Positions 44,570 to 53,634 of a DNA stretch of 64,000 nt are shown in pieces. A model generated the notes under the pieces. The model made no database searches. It saw only the letters and a program-made list of their open reading frames with translations, and was not told where the DNA came from. The stretch lies in the NCBI RefSeq assembly GCF_027570035.1, contig NZ_JAKMUU010000004.1, forward strand, positions 221,651 through 285,650. The letters run 5' to 3'. The position numbers and the translations under genes were made by a program. The number at the start of each line of letters is the position of its first letter. The stretch's first letter is position 1. This DNA is from Corynebacterium curieae. Lineage in GTDB: Bacteria > Actinomycetota > Actinomycetes > Mycobacteriales > Mycobacteriaceae.

Positions 44570-45541
44570 CTAACCACAGGCTGGGTGGACTAGGATAGGC
44601 ACCCGAATATGCGGCAGGAGCTCCGTGGCGGTAGATCCCAAGAACACGCGGGCGATGGGGCCTTGCGGGGTGGAGGCCATAAGCATCAGATCGCCCTTCT
44701 TCCATTTGAGCGAATCCACCGCCCCACCCCAGCCCGCACCAGAACCGATTTCTGAGGTGACATCCAAATCGGGGAATTTTTCTTGGATGCTATCGCGGGC
44801 GCGGTCCAACATGGCAAGGGAATCCTCGAGCCACTCGGCTGCCAGCTTGAGCGCCATATCGTACTTGTCCTTTGAAGGGGTGTTGAGCAGTCCCTTTGCC
44901 GAAAAGGCAAGCAGACGCAGTGGCAGGTTCCAGCGATTGGCAAGTTCCGCCGCGGCGAGCATCTCATGGTCCTCGCGCGGGCTGCGTTCGGTGATGGCGA
45001 AATTAAAGCGGGTGACGCCGTGCTTGGACAGCTTTACCTTGCGGGGCACCAAACCCAACGGCTGAGGGGAATAATGCAGCAGGGTATCGGCCGTAGAGCC
45101 CGCAAAGAAACGGCCCTTGGGTGCTGCCTGGTTGGGCCCAAGGATAATGAGGTCTGCCTTGAACTTCTTGGCCATTTCCGTCAGCAGCTGGGGACGGGAG
45201 GGCCCGTCCACCAACAAAGAAGGTTTCTCATCCCAGCAGGTGCGCGGGACCCCGGCCTCATCGAGGGCGGCACGGGTAGCGGCGGCGCAGGCTTCCTTTT
45301 GGCCCTTAAACCACTTCTTATACTTCCCCCCGAGTTTGCTGAGGGAAGTCGTAGTCCACGGCTGGAACACGGTAGAGATGACGCGTACTTGGATATCTGC
45401 GGTGCGGGAGAGCCACGCGGCGCAATCAAGCGCCTCGGTACCAGAGGAGGAAGGACTCCAAGAGATGAGAATACGAAGGGGTTTATCGGCCGAGCCCTTG
45501 CTCAAGGCCGGAAGATGCCCATCGGAAGAATCTGTTGCCAT
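44570..45541 (-). CDS. Universal stress protein, tandem UspA domains
   Basis: 323 residues. Two UspA folds, about 20-170 and 180-323. Each ends with a nucleotide-binding loop of the G-x9-G-S/T type: LGPNQAAPKGRFFAGSTADTLL in the first and ASTPQGPIARVFLGSTATELL in the second. ATP binding is likely in both. The role in stress is family knowledge. The 87 bp to the MarR gene hold no clear element. Its stop lies 9 bp upstream of the next gene's start. Confidence 0.87.
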   Translation of the reverse strand: MATDSSDGHLPALSKGSADKPLRILISWSPSSSGTEALDCAAWLSRTADIQVRVISTVFQPWTTTSLSKLGGKYKKWFKGQKEACAAATRAALDEAGVPRTCWDEKPSLLVDGPSRPQLLTEMAKKFKADLIILGPNQAAPKGRFFAGSTADTLLHYSPQPLGLVPRKVKLSKHGVTRFNFAITERSPREDHEMLAAAELANRWNLPLRLLAFSAKGLLNTPSKDKYDMALKLAAEWLEDSLAMLDRARDSIQEKFPDLDVTSEIGSGAGWGGAVDSLKWKKGDLMLMASTPQGPIARVFLGSTATELLPHIRVPILVHPACG

Positions 45542-45628
45542 AGGGTGTGAACTAGTGAGAGATTACGGTTTTCGCTTCTCTCAATTATCGCGGTATTGCG
45601 AAGAAAAATGAAATCACCGCGGGCGAAA

Positions 45629-46129
45629 CTAGCGCTGTTCGCCGTTCATTGTGGGGCGATAGACATCTGCGAGCTTTGAGATAACGGTGGCAACTTCGTG
45701 CGCGGTGTCCAAATCTTTCGGATCCAGCCACCGCATGATCTCCGCCAAGGCGGAGGCGCGCTGTTGTGAGACGATGGCAAGCTCAGATTCGCCCAATTGC
45801 GTCAGCGCTACCAGAACACCGCGACGGTCCTCTTCATCGCGGTGTCGTTCCACAAAGCCACGGCGCTCGAGCTGATAAAGCGCGTTGGACGCAGTAGGCA
45901 TGCGGATAAGCTCCGCCTGCGCAATGGTGGATACGCGGGAGGGACCGCGCATCCGCAGCTGGTTCATGATGGATACCTGCGAGGTGGTCAAAGATGATCC
46001 CTCAGCCGTGCGCTGGAAAATAAGGATGAGCTTATTGAGCGCCGGCTGGATAGAACGCGCGACCTCGACCGCATCCTCGTATGTAGATGGGGACTGAGCG
46101 GGGCCTTTCTCATCATGTTGCTGCGTCAT
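45629..46129 (-). CDS. MarR family transcriptional regulator
   Basis: 166 residues. Winged helix about 45-120: LTTSQVSIMNQLRMRGPSRVSTIAQAELIRMPTASNALYQLERRGFVERHRDEEDRRGVLVALT, a complete MarR wing. TACAAT (46138-46143) is 8 nt before the ATG. It occupies the place of the PadR gene next to ino1 in mycobacteria. Its targets are unknown. Confidence 0.88.
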   Translation of the reverse strand: MTQQHDEKGPAQSPSTYEDAVEVARSIQPALNKLILIFQRTAEGSSLTTSQVSIMNQLRMRGPSRVSTIAQAELIRMPTASNALYQLERRGFVERHRDEEDRRGVLVALTQLGESELAIVSQQRASALAEIMRWLDPKDLDTAHEVATVISKLADVYRPTMNGEQR

Positions 46130-46183
46130 GGAAAACGATTGTATAGGCCAGTTTCCTCGCGCGGTAGTTCAGGAGTAAAAAAG

Positions 46184-47272
46184 TTAGCTTCCGTTAATAA
46201 AATCTTCTAGCTCGGCGCGCGCCACATCATCGGCCTTTTGCACCGGTGGGGACTTCATCAGGTAGGACGAGGCCGGCAATACTGGTCCGGCAACGCCGCG
46301 ATCGAGGGCAATCTTGGCCGCACGTACGGCATCAATAATGATGCCTGCCGAGTTAGGGGAGTCCCAGACCTCCAGCTTGTACTCCAAGTTCAGCGGTACT
46401 TCGCCAAAGGCAGAGCCTTCCAAGCGGACATAGGCCCATTTGCGATCATCGAGCCATTCCACATAATCGGAAGGTCCGATGTGTACATTGCGGTCCTCGC
46501 GTTTGCCGGCGATGGGCGAGTTGTGCAGATTAGAGGTTACGGCCTGCGTCTTAGAGATCTTCTTGGATTCTAAGCGCTCGCGCTCGAGCATGTTTTTAAA
46601 ATCCATATTGCCGCCGACGTTGAGCTGCATGGTGCGCTCCAAGCGCACGCCGCGGTCCTCAAAAAGCTTGGCCATAACGCGGTGGGTGATGGTGGCGCCC
46701 ACCTGAGACTTAATATCATCGCCGACAATGGGGAGACCAGCATCTTCGAACTTTTTGGCCCACTGCGGGTCAGAGGCAATAAAGACCGGCAAGGCATTGA
46801 CAAAGGCGCAGCCGGCATCGATGGCCGCTTGGGCGTAAAATTTATCCGCCTCCTCGGAACCGACGGGTAAGTAGGAGACTACGACGTCGGCGCCGGACTG
46901 ACGGAGTATAGCGGGGACGTCGGCAAGCGGGGCTTCTGATTCCGCGATGGATTCCTGGTAGTACCGGCCTAGGCCGTCCAAGGTAGGGCCGCGCTGCACG
47001 GTAACGCCCAGCTCAGGGACGTCAGTAATGGAAATGGTGCAATTGGGCGAGCTGCGCGTAGCCTCTGCGAGATCCTTGCCCACCTTGTCCGCATCCACAT
47101 CGAAAGCGGCAACGAATTCCACATCGCCTACGTGGTACGGACCGAATTGTGTGTGCATTAAACCGGGAATATCTGCATCTGCTGCAGCGTTGCGATAAAA
47201 CTCCACGCCTTCAATGAGGGACGTGGCGCAGTTGCCGACGCCCACGATGGCGACCTTTACTTTTTCAGACAT
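46184..47272 (-). CDS. ino1: Inositol-3-phosphate synthase
   Basis: 362 residues from the ATG at 47272, with an AAAGGAG site upstream; a longer in-frame extension has no homology pattern and is rejected. It has the short actinobacterial Ino1 pattern: [17 protein letters not shown] (NAD loop), [35 protein letters not shown] and [12 protein letters not shown]. It converts glucose-6-phosphate to inositol-1-phosphate, the precursor of phosphatidylinositol, mannolipids and mycothiol. It is divergent from the DUF5318 gene; the inverted repeat at 47335-47355 may be a shared operator. Confidence 0.95.
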   Translation of the reverse strand: MSEKVKVAIVGVGNCATSLIEGVEFYRNAAADADIPGLMHTQFGPYHVGDVEFVAAFDVDADKVGKDLAEATRSSPNCTISITDVPELGVTVQRGPTLDGLGRYYQESIAESEAPLADVPAILRQSGADVVVSYLPVGSEEADKFYAQAAIDAGCAFVNALPVFIASDPQWAKKFEDAGLPIVGDDIKSQVGATITHRVMAKLFEDRGVRLERTMQLNVGGNMDFKNMLERERLESKKISKTQAVTSNLHNSPIAGKREDRNVHIGPSDYVEWLDDRKWAYVRLEGSAFGEVPLNLEYKLEVWDSPNSAGIIIDAVRAAKIALDRGVAGPVLPASSYLMKSPPVQKADDVARAELEDFINGS

Positions 47273-47334
47273 GTTGTACTCCTTTATATCCATGAGTTGT
47301 GGATGCCAGTGACTGCGCAAGACTAAGCCGAAAA

Positions 47335-47355
47335 TTATGCCCTGTGGTGGCATAA
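47335..47355. promoter_or_regulatory. Inverted repeat between ino1 and DUF5318 gene
   Basis: TTATGCC (47335-47341) and GGCATAA (47349-47355) are perfect inverted arms with a 7-nt spacer, inside the 117-bp divergent region. A LacI-type regulator (IpsA) controls ino1 in C. glutamicum, but I cannot match this repeat to its site. Confidence 0.35.
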
Positions 47356-47389
47356 CACCATGTGGATCGATCAAGAAGAGGTAATTAGG

Positions 47390-47767
47390 ATGATCCGGGT
47401 GAATTCCATTGCCTACAAGCATGTGCTCTCCCATGAGTGGGAACGCGCCTATCATCTGCGCGAATTTCGCGCCGGGCAGCTCACGCGGGAGGACGTGTGT
47501 GATGCCGATTTTCTGCTGCGCGCCGCAGCCGAACACCACGGCCGCACCATGGATAAGGAATGCCCAGTCTGCGGCGAGCCTTTGCGGCTAACGCGCTGGG
47601 TCTATGGAGAAAACCTTGGCAGGCGCGCCGGGAGCGCCCGCAGTGAAAAAGAAATTGCGGAATTTGTGGCCGAGGGCTTGGAGTTTACGGTGCACGAGGT
47701 GGAGGTGTGCCGCAGTTGCCGGTGGAACCATTTGTTGCGTTCTGCTACTGCTTTTAACGCGTGTTAG
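47390..47767 (+). CDS. DUF5318 family protein
   Basis: 125 residues from the ATG at 47390, with GAGGTAATTAGG upstream. Similar to mycobacterial Rv0049-type proteins encoded before ponA. Two CxxC pairs (CPVCGEPL and CRSCRW) suggest one zinc site. It begins [20 protein letters not shown]. The function is unknown. The next gene, ponA, follows after 75 bp. Confidence 0.85.
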   Translation: MIRVNSIAYKHVLSHEWERAYHLREFRAGQLTREDVCDADFLLRAAAEHHGRTMDKECPVCGEPLRLTRWVYGENLGRRAGSARSEKEIAEFVAEGLEFTVHEVEVCRSCRWNHLLRSATAFNAC

Positions 47768-47842
47768 TTTCCGACGCACCGCCTTAGGCAGTAAGCTGCA
47801 ATTATTTAGTTTGTGATCAGGGATGAATGAGGACACGAATCA

Positions 47843-50068
47843 GTGACCGAGAAGGAATCTACCGGCAAGTCCACTAAGGTGGCTCGCCCCAGCAAAAAGC
47901 AGGCGAAGAAGAAGCGCCGCATCTGGCCGTGGGTCGTTTTGGCGTTCCTACTGGTCTTTGTGGCACTGCCTGCAGGACTTTTTGCCTACGCATACTCGCA
48001 ATACTCCGTTCCGGAACCAAAGGACTTGGCCAATAACCAGGTCTCTACCATTTACGCTGGCGATAACCAGACCCAGCTTGCCCGTTTGGTACCGCCGGAA
48101 GGCAACCGCACCCACGTGCAGTTGGACGAAATTCCAGAATACGTGCAGGACTCCGTGCTTGCCGCCGAGGACCGCGACTTCTGGGATAACTCCGGCTTCT
48201 CCTTCACCGGCCTCGGCCGCGCCGTGGTGGGTAAGGTAACCGGCAACGAAGACGCCGGTGGTGGCTCCACTATCACCCAGCAGTATGTGAAGAACACTCT
48301 GGTGGGCAACGAGTATTCCTACGTGCGTAAGATTCGCGAACTTATTTACTCGGTGAAGATGACCAATGAGTGGGACAAGAAGGATATCCTCAATGCCTAT
48401 CTCAACACCGTGTATTTCGGGCGCAATGCCTACGGAATCCAGGCAGCGTCTAACGCTTACTTTGATAAGGACGCCAAGGAACTCACCCCAGAGGAAGGCG
48501 CTATGCTCGCCGGACTCATCCAGTCCCCGTCCGGACTTGACCCGCGTGTAAACCAGGAGGCTTCCGAGGACCGCTGGAATTATGTCCTTGACGGCCTAGT
48601 GGGCATGGGCGATCTCACTCAGGAACAGCGCGATGGCATGGTCTTCCCGGAGACCCGCGATCCGGCCGAGTACTCCGCCTACACCGAGGCCCCAGGCGCT
48701 AATGGTCATATCAAGGACCAGGTCATTCGCGAGCTGGAAGAGGTAGGCATCACGGAAAACGAGGTGTCCACCGGTGGCCTGCGGATCACCACCACCATTG
48801 ATATGAATGTGCAGAACAACACCATTCAGGCGGTAGATGATCAGATGGCTCCGCTGCAGGAAGATGCGCGTGCCGCTTCCGTAACCATCGATCCGAAGAC
48901 CGGTGCGGTCCGCGGATACTTTGGCGGCCACGATTCCAATGGTTGGGATTATGCTAATGCCCCGCTGCAGACGGGCTCTACTTTCAAGATCATGGCGCTA
49001 GCGGCCGCCCTACAGCAGGGAATTGGCTTGGACACCAACTACTCTTCTGCCCCTTATCAGCTGCCGGGCTCTGACTTGGTAAACAACGTGGGCAGCGGTT
49101 GCGGCGTGTGTAGCTTGCGCGAAGCTACCAAGCAGTCTCTGAATACTTCCTTCCTCCGCCTGCAGGCGGATCTCAAGCACGGTACGCAAGACACTGCGGA
49201 CATGGCACACGCCCTTGGCGTGGCCAAGTCCTTGCCCGGAATTGATAAGACCCTGACCGAAAAGGGTAAGCAGCCATTCGAAGGTATCGTGCTGGGCCAG
49301 TACCAGTCCCGCCCGCTCGATATGGCTACAGCCATGTCCACCTTGGCAAACCAAGGCGTGTGGCATAACCCCCACTTTGTTCAGCGCGTAGAAAATGCCG
49401 CCGGTGACGTGCTTTATGAGCACCCAGATGATGGCGGGGAGCGCCGCGTATCTTCCAACGTGGCAAATAACGTCATCGAAGCCATGGAGCCGGTTGCCGC
49501 ATGGTCCAATGGCGCACTTGCTGGAGGCCGTACCTCGGCCGCCAAGACCGGTACCACCCAGATGGGCGATACCGGCAATAACAAGGATGCCTGGATGGTG
49601 GGTGCTACGCCGCAGTTGGCTACCGCAGTGTGGGTAGGCACCGCGGATAATACATCTGCCATCTTCGATCAGTACGGCGGCATCATGTACGGTGCGGGCG
49701 CACCTACCAAGATCTGGAAGGCCGTCCTGGATAACTCCTTGGCGAACGCGGAGTTCCAGAACTTCCCAGCCGCTTATCCGATGGGATTTGGCAACACGGG
49801 CGCCGGAACCGCGGCACCAGCCTATGACCCAAGCTGGGATAGTGGAGCCGAAGATACGCAGAACTACGAGACCCCGGTTGAGGAAGCAGCTCCGGAAGAA
49901 GAGACCAAGCCGGCCCAGCCGCAAAAGAAGCCGGAGAGCCCGAAGCCGGCCCCGAGCCCGCAGCGCGGTAATAATGGCAACAACAACCAGCCACCGGCCC
50001 AGCCGGAAGCCCCGTCGTTGGATGACCTCCTTGGCCCCGATGGTGACTTGGCCGATCTCCTAGGGTAG
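47843..50068 (+). CDS. ponA: Bifunctional class A penicillin-binding protein (PBP1-type)
   Basis: 741 residues from a GTG start with GAGGAC upstream. A short basic cytoplasmic tail, one membrane helix (about 29-51), then a GT51 glycosyltransferase with the catalytic Glu in LAAEDRDFW and GGGSTITQQYVKN. The transpeptidase follows, with active-site Ser379 in GSTFKIM and KTGTTQ. The last about 75 residues are Pro/Glu/Lys/Asn-rich. It polymerises and cross-links peptidoglycan at the outer face of the membrane. The GT87 gene follows after 6 bp. Confidence 0.94.
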   Translation: MTEKESTGKSTKVARPSKKQAKKKRRIWPWVVLAFLLVFVALPAGLFAYAYSQYSVPEPKDLANNQVSTIYAGDNQTQLARLVPPEGNRTHVQLDEIPEYVQDSVLAAEDRDFWDNSGFSFTGLGRAVVGKVTGNEDAGGGSTITQQYVKNTLVGNEYSYVRKIRELIYSVKMTNEWDKKDILNAYLNTVYFGRNAYGIQAASNAYFDKDAKELTPEEGAMLAGLIQSPSGLDPRVNQEASEDRWNYVLDGLVGMGDLTQEQRDGMVFPETRDPAEYSAYTEAPGANGHIKDQVIRELEEVGITENEVSTGGLRITTTIDMNVQNNTIQAVDDQMAPLQEDARAASVTIDPKTGAVRGYFGGHDSNGWDYANAPLQTGSTFKIMALAAALQQGIGLDTNYSSAPYQLPGSDLVNNVGSGCGVCSLREATKQSLNTSFLRLQADLKHGTQDTADMAHALGVAKSLPGIDKTLTEKGKQPFEGIVLGQYQSRPLDMATAMSTLANQGVWHNPHFVQRVENAAGDVLYEHPDDGGERRVSSNVANNVIEAMEPVAAWSNGALAGGRTSAAKTGTTQMGDTGNNKDAWMVGATPQLATAVWVGTADNTSAIFDQYGGIMYGAGAPTKIWKAVLDNSLANAEFQNFPAAYPMGFGNTGAGTAAPAYDPSWDSGAEDTQNYETPVEEAAPEEETKPAQPQKKPESPKPAPSPQRGNNGNNNQPPAQPEAPSLDDLLGPDGDLADLLG

Positions 50069-50074
50069 GCGGCA

Positions 50075-51472
50075 GTGACAGCGAATCCGCAACAGCGCAT
50101 TCCCGCTTCCGCAGAACCCATGGCCCGCGGGGTAATTGAATTCCTCGGCGGGCCAATGGGCCGTTTTGCAGGCGTTCGCCGCACCCAATGGTGGACCCCG
50201 CTGCGTGCCATCATCGCCGTCGGCTGGGTTTTCCTGGCTTGCGGATTCCTTTCCAAAGCCAATTGCGCCGGCGGCACCCGCGGCGAGGACGGCGTCATTA
50301 GCCTGAACTGGGCGGGCAACCGCCAATACACCTCTTTTTGCTATAACGACATCATCCCGCTGTACGGCGGCCGTGGCCTAGATGAGGGCGGCTTCCCTTA
50401 TGCCTTTTCATGGCAGGAGGGCGACCTGACCCGCTACATGGAATACCCAGTACTTGCAGGTCTATTCCAGGGATTGATGGGTTGGATCGCTCGCCATACA
50501 TACTCACTGGTTGAATGGGCCGGCATACCGGAGGCTGGGTGGTACTTTGGCCTAACCGCCTTAGTCATGTCCTGCATCTGGGTTGGTGTGCTGTACATGG
50601 TCTACCTATTGGTGGGTAACCGCACTTGGGACACCATCTTGGTAGCGGCCAGCCCGCTTATCATCATCCATGCTTTTAGCAACTGGGATATTCCCTCCAT
50701 CGCCTTTGCCGTGGGCGCGTTGCTGGCCGCCGCGCGCAAGCGCCCTGTGTTGGCCGGCGTTCTCATCGGTCTTGGTACGTCTTTTAAACTCTGGCCGCTC
50801 TACCTCTTGGGAGCCTTCTTCGTCTTAGCAGCGCGCAATCACCGCTGGGTGCAATTTTTCCAGGCCGTACTCGGCACTGCTGGGGCTTGGATTGTAGTCA
50901 ACGTACCGGTGGCACTGAAGTACCCGGAGGCATGGCGCGAATTTTTCCGCCTCAACCAAGAGCGCGGTGCGGAGTGGACCACCATCTACTCGGTGCTCAG
51001 CCGCAATACTGGGATTAGCTTTAGCCCAGAGTTTCTCAATACCTTCAGCCTGGTGGCGTTTTTGGCTCTATGCGCGGCGATTGCGGTTCTGGGTTTGCGC
51101 AGCTCGCGTACTCCGCGCATGGCCGAGTTGGTCTACCTCATCGTTGCAGCCTTTTTGTTGGTCAATAAGGTGTGGTCGCCTCAGTATTCGCTGTGGCTGG
51201 TAGTTCCCGCAGCCCTAGCGCTGCCGCGGTGGCGATTGGTCTTTAGCTGGGCGCTTGTTGACGCCCTGGTGTGGCCGCTACTTATGTGGCACATGCTGGG
51301 TACGGATAACAAGGGAATTCCGCACGAGCTTCTCGACGTCGCCATTATCGCCCGCGACGCCCTCATTATCACCATGGCCGTACTCATCATTCGCCAGATG
51401 TGCGGCAAGACGGCGGATAAGGTGCGCGATGCGCATGGCGGCCGTGACCCATTGGCAGGAACATTCGCATGA
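50075..51472 (+). CDS. GT87-family polyprenyl-phosphate-dependent glycosyltransferase
   Basis: 465 residues, GTG start. Ten or so hydrophobic helices. The first extracytoplasmic loop has two Cys and the YNDIIPLYGGRGLDEGGFPYAF segment with YMEYPVLAGLFQG, which carries the acidic and Pro-rich residues of DUF2029/GT-C enzymes. Mycobacterial Rv0051 occupies the same place. It probably transfers a mannosyl or arabinosyl residue to an envelope glycan; the acceptor is unknown. It overlaps the next small gene by 4 bp. Confidence 0.87.
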   Translation: MTANPQQRIPASAEPMARGVIEFLGGPMGRFAGVRRTQWWTPLRAIIAVGWVFLACGFLSKANCAGGTRGEDGVISLNWAGNRQYTSFCYNDIIPLYGGRGLDEGGFPYAFSWQEGDLTRYMEYPVLAGLFQGLMGWIARHTYSLVEWAGIPEAGWYFGLTALVMSCIWVGVLYMVYLLVGNRTWDTILVAASPLIIIHAFSNWDIPSIAFAVGALLAAARKRPVLAGVLIGLGTSFKLWPLYLLGAFFVLAARNHRWVQFFQAVLGTAGAWIVVNVPVALKYPEAWREFFRLNQERGAEWTTIYSVLSRNTGISFSPEFLNTFSLVAFLALCAAIAVLGLRSSRTPRMAELVYLIVAAFLLVNKVWSPQYSLWLVVPAALALPRWRLVFSWALVDALVWPLLMWHMLGTDNKGIPHELLDVAIIARDALIITMAVLIIRQMCGKTADKVRDAHGGRDPLAGTFA

Positions 51473-51657
51473 TCATTACCTATATCGGGATGGCATCCAT
51501 CTTTTTAGGCTTCCTCTGCGTCATGGGGGCTTTTTGGCTCTTTCACAACCGCGAGGATCGGCGGGGTCCAATCACTTTAGGGCTTTTGGCTATCCTTTTC
51601 TTGACCATTATTCCGGCGACGGCTGCTGTGTTCTTCGCCGCAACTACCACTGGTTAG
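51469..51657 (+). CDS. Small two-helix membrane protein
   Basis: 62 residues. Two hydrophobic helices (about 4-26 and 38-60) joined by a charged loop HNREDRRG. The ATG overlaps the GT87 stop (ATGA), so it is translated with it and may be an accessory subunit. There is no family match that I recognise. Confidence 0.7.
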   Translation: MIITYIGMASIFLGFLCVMGAFWLFHNREDRRGPITLGLLAILFLTIIPATAAVFFAATTTG

Positions 51658-51719
51658 ATTTCTTTTCGCCGGTCACTTGCGGTACTGTAGTGGGGTTGCT
51701 TGACGCAACGTACCCTCCT

Positions 51720-51744
51720 GCTGCATCCGCAAAGGTGATGCAGC
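51720..51744 (+). promoter_or_regulatory. Hairpin in the rpsF leader
   Basis: GCTGCATC (51720-51727) pairs with GATGCAGC (51737-51744), 9-nt loop, followed by CCGAAAAC. TACTGT near 51683 may be the -10. The leader upstream of rpsF often carries an S6:S18-binding RNA with a CCG-containing loop that regulates the operon; this hairpin is a candidate but I cannot confirm the consensus. Confidence 0.4.
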
Positions 51745-51779
51745 CGAAAACTACTAGACCATAGGAGGTGATGAGGTCC

Positions 51780-52070
51780 GTGCGTCACTACGAAGTCATG
51801 ATCATTCTGGATCCTAATCAGGATGAGCGCACCGTAACCCCGTCCCTGGATAAGTTCCTCGAAATCGTCCGCCAGGAAGGCGGCAAGGTTGAGAACCTTG
51901 ATGTATGGGGCAAGCGTCGTCTTGCATACCCCATCAACAAGAAGGAAGAGGGCATTTATGCCGTCGTCAACCTGGAGTGTGAGCACACTTCGGTTGCCGA
52001 GCTCGACCGCCGTCTGAACCTGAACGACACCATCCTGCGTACCAAGGTTCTGCGCACCGACAGCAAGTAG
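51780..52070 (+). CDS. rpsF: 30S ribosomal protein S6
   Basis: 96 residues beginning [26 protein letters not shown] (51763-51769) sits 10 nt before the GTG at 51780 and decides the start; ATG at 51771 is too close to it. S6 binds the central domain of 16S rRNA with S18. In this genus rpsR is not in this operon, and indeed ssb and rplI follow directly. Confidence 0.95.
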   Translation: MRHYEVMIILDPNQDERTVTPSLDKFLEIVRQEGGKVENLDVWGKRRLAYPINKKEEGIYAVVNLECEHTSVAELDRRLNLNDTILRTKVLRTDSK

Positions 52071-52119
52071 CGGATACTGGGATCAAGCACAATCCACGTA
52101 ACCGATAAGGAGTAAAGAC

Positions 52120-52668
52120 ATGGCACAGGGAGATACCAATATTACGGTGGTGGGCAACATCGTTGCTGACCCCGAGCTACGCTTCACCCCGGCGGGTGCG
52201 GCTGTAGCAAACTTCCGCGTCGCCTCCACCCCTCGTCGCTATAACTCGCAGACGAACCAGTGGGAAGACGGCGAAGCTATGTTCCTGACCTGCAACGTAT
52301 GGCGTCAGGCGGCGGAAAACGTCGCGGAGACCATGTCCAAGGGCATGCGCGTCATTGTTACCGGCCGCTTGAAGCAGCGTTCCTTCCAAACCCGTGAAGG
52401 CGATAACCGCACCGTATTCGAGATTGATGTCGACGAAGTCGGCCCATCCCTGCGGTACGCCACCGCTCAGGTAAACCGCAATCCTCGTGAAGGCGGCAAT
52501 AACTTTGGCGGCGGCGGCCAGCAGCGCTCGAATAACAATAACCAGGGCGGTTTTGGAGGCGGCCAGCAACAGCAGTCGCAGCAGAGCCAGGCTCCTTCTG
52601 AAGATCCGTGGAACTCCGCACCACCTGCTGGTGGTTTCGGAGGCGCTGATTCTGAACCTCCGTTCTAA
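52120..52668 (+). CDS. ssb: Single-stranded DNA-binding protein
   Basis: 182 residues. OB fold at about 1-110 ([30 protein letters not shown]), then a Gly/Gln/Asn-rich linker, and the acidic tip ending DSEPPF that recruits other replication proteins. GGAG precedes the ATG. It protects ssDNA in replication and repair. Cotranscription with rpsF and rplI is the usual arrangement. Confidence 0.96.
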   Translation: MAQGDTNITVVGNIVADPELRFTPAGAAVANFRVASTPRRYNSQTNQWEDGEAMFLTCNVWRQAAENVAETMSKGMRVIVTGRLKQRSFQTREGDNRTVFEIDVDEVGPSLRYATAQVNRNPREGGNNFGGGGQQRSNNNNQGGFGGGQQQQSQQSQAPSEDPWNSAPPAGGFGGADSEPPF

Positions 52669-52716
52669 GTCTGTCACCCGCAACTATTCAACTAACTCAA
52701 TTGAAAGGCAGGGATC

Positions 52717-53169
52717 ATGAAGCTGATCCTCACCGCTGCCGTTGAGAACCTCGGCGCCGCTGGCGAAATTGTTGAGGTTAAGGACGGCTACGGACGTAAC
52801 TACCTGCTTCCTCGCGGCCTGGCCATCGTGGCTACCCGCGGTGCAGAGAAGCAGATTGAGGGCATCAAGCGTGCCCAGGAAGCTCGCGAGATTCGCGACC
52901 TGGATCACGCACGTGAGGTCCGCAACCAGCTCGAGCAGCTGACGGATGTCAAGGTAGAGGTCAAGACCTCCGAATCCGGTAAGCTCTTCGGTTCCGTTCA
53001 AGCAGAAGACATTGTCAACGCCGTCTCCAAGGCCGGTGGCCCCAAGCTGGATAAGCGCATCGTTGTGCTTCCTAAGGGCCTGGTCAAGAAGACCGGCAAC
53101 TACCAGGTCGAGCTGAAGCTGCACGCTGATGTTATCGGCAAGGTGAACTTCTCGGTCGTTGCTGCCTAA
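52717..53169 (+). CDS. rplI: 50S ribosomal protein L9
   Basis: 150 residues. N-terminal L9 domain with [14 protein letters not shown], a long helix (about 40-75), then the C-terminal domain ending [16 protein letters not shown]9 binds 23S rRNA. AAAGGCAGG precedes the ATG. It is the last gene of the rpsF-ssb-rplI operon, followed by a strong hairpin terminator. Confidence 0.96.
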   Translation: MKLILTAAVENLGAAGEIVEVKDGYGRNYLLPRGLAIVATRGAEKQIEGIKRAQEAREIRDLDHAREVRNQLEQLTDVKVEVKTSESGKLFGSVQAEDIVNAVSKAGGPKLDKRIVVLPKGLVKKTGNYQVELKLHADVIGKVNFSVVAA

Positions 53170-53217
53170 CTGGGCGCACGACGGTCCATATAGACCCAAA
53201 GACAACAGCAACGCTTT

Positions 53218-53275
53218 AGGCCTCAAGTTCCTGCTATGTGAGGTGGCAGGTTCTTGAGGCCTTTAGCGCGTTTTT
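53218..53275 (+). terminator. Intrinsic terminator of the rpsF-ssb-rplI operon
   Basis: AGGCCTCAAG (53218-53227) pairs with CTTGAGGCCT (53253-53262). Inner CCTGC/GCAGG extends the stem after a 2-nt mismatch, and flanking CGCT/AGCG can pair. TTTTT follows at 53271-53275. Confidence 0.88.
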
Positions 53276-53282
53276 ACCAGGT

Positions 53283-53311
53283 TGTGGATAACTGTGGAAT
53301 TTTGTGGATAA
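53283..53311. other. Two perfect DnaA boxes, direct repeat
   Basis: TGTGGATAA at 53283-53291 and 53303-53311, in the same orientation 20 bp apart (start to start). Both are the consensus TTATCCACA read on the other strand, and both extend to TTGTGGATAACT. Confidence 0.75.
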
Positions 53312-53463
53312 CTGGCTCCCCAGTTTACTTTCCGTTAAAGCGTACGCTGCTTTCTTAACCCGCAGGTCAGAGCTTCTATCCACGGATCTGTGCTTATTTT
53401 CACACCCTTAAAAACCGCTTCTGAACTGGCCATTTAGTTTCTGCTGGTCAAGCCCTTTTTGAG

Positions 53464-53472
53464 TTATCCACA
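53464..53472. other. Perfect DnaA box, opposite orientation
   Basis: TTATCCACA at 53464-53472, followed by A (TTATCCACAA). Confidence 0.7.
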
Positions 53473-53531
53473 ACCTTGCGCAGGGCAAATATGAGAAGGG
53501 GTCCTCCCGACCTGCGGTTTCCACAACGGCC

Positions 53532-53540
53532 TGTGGATAA
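53532..53540. other. Perfect DnaA box upstream of dnaB promoter
   Basis: TGTGGATAA at 53532-53540, 42 bp upstream of the TAGACT -10, so DnaA bound here could affect dnaB transcription. Confidence 0.7.
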
Positions 53541-53634
53541 CTACGAAAGTTATGCCCAGGGGGTGGCTTTTGAGCTCTAGGCTAGACTGAGATTCCGATA
53601 CGCTCGGTCGCTCAAATAGCTTCAAGGGGAAGAC

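Larger units (their letters stand above)
53170..53634. other. 465-bp region between rplI and dnaB: terminator, DnaA boxes, dnaB promoter
   Basis: There is no gene. It holds the rplI terminator (53218-53275), four perfect DnaA boxes (see separate entries), a degenerate box CTATCCACG (53376-53384), and the dnaB promoter with TAGACT (53583-53588) as -10. The dnaB leader is about 40 nt with AAGGGGAAG before the ATG. Confidence 0.7.

Noticed and set aside
49010..49924. 304-codon frame antisense to ponA
   Set aside because: The sense strand encodes an intact PBP with catalytic motifs, so the antisense frame is a composition artefact.
53263..53634. Chromosomal origin (oriC)
   Set aside because: The DnaA boxes are convincing, but there is no dnaA/dnaN here and no clear AT-rich unwinding element. 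In this genus oriC lies by dnaA, so I treat this as a DnaA-binding locus instead.
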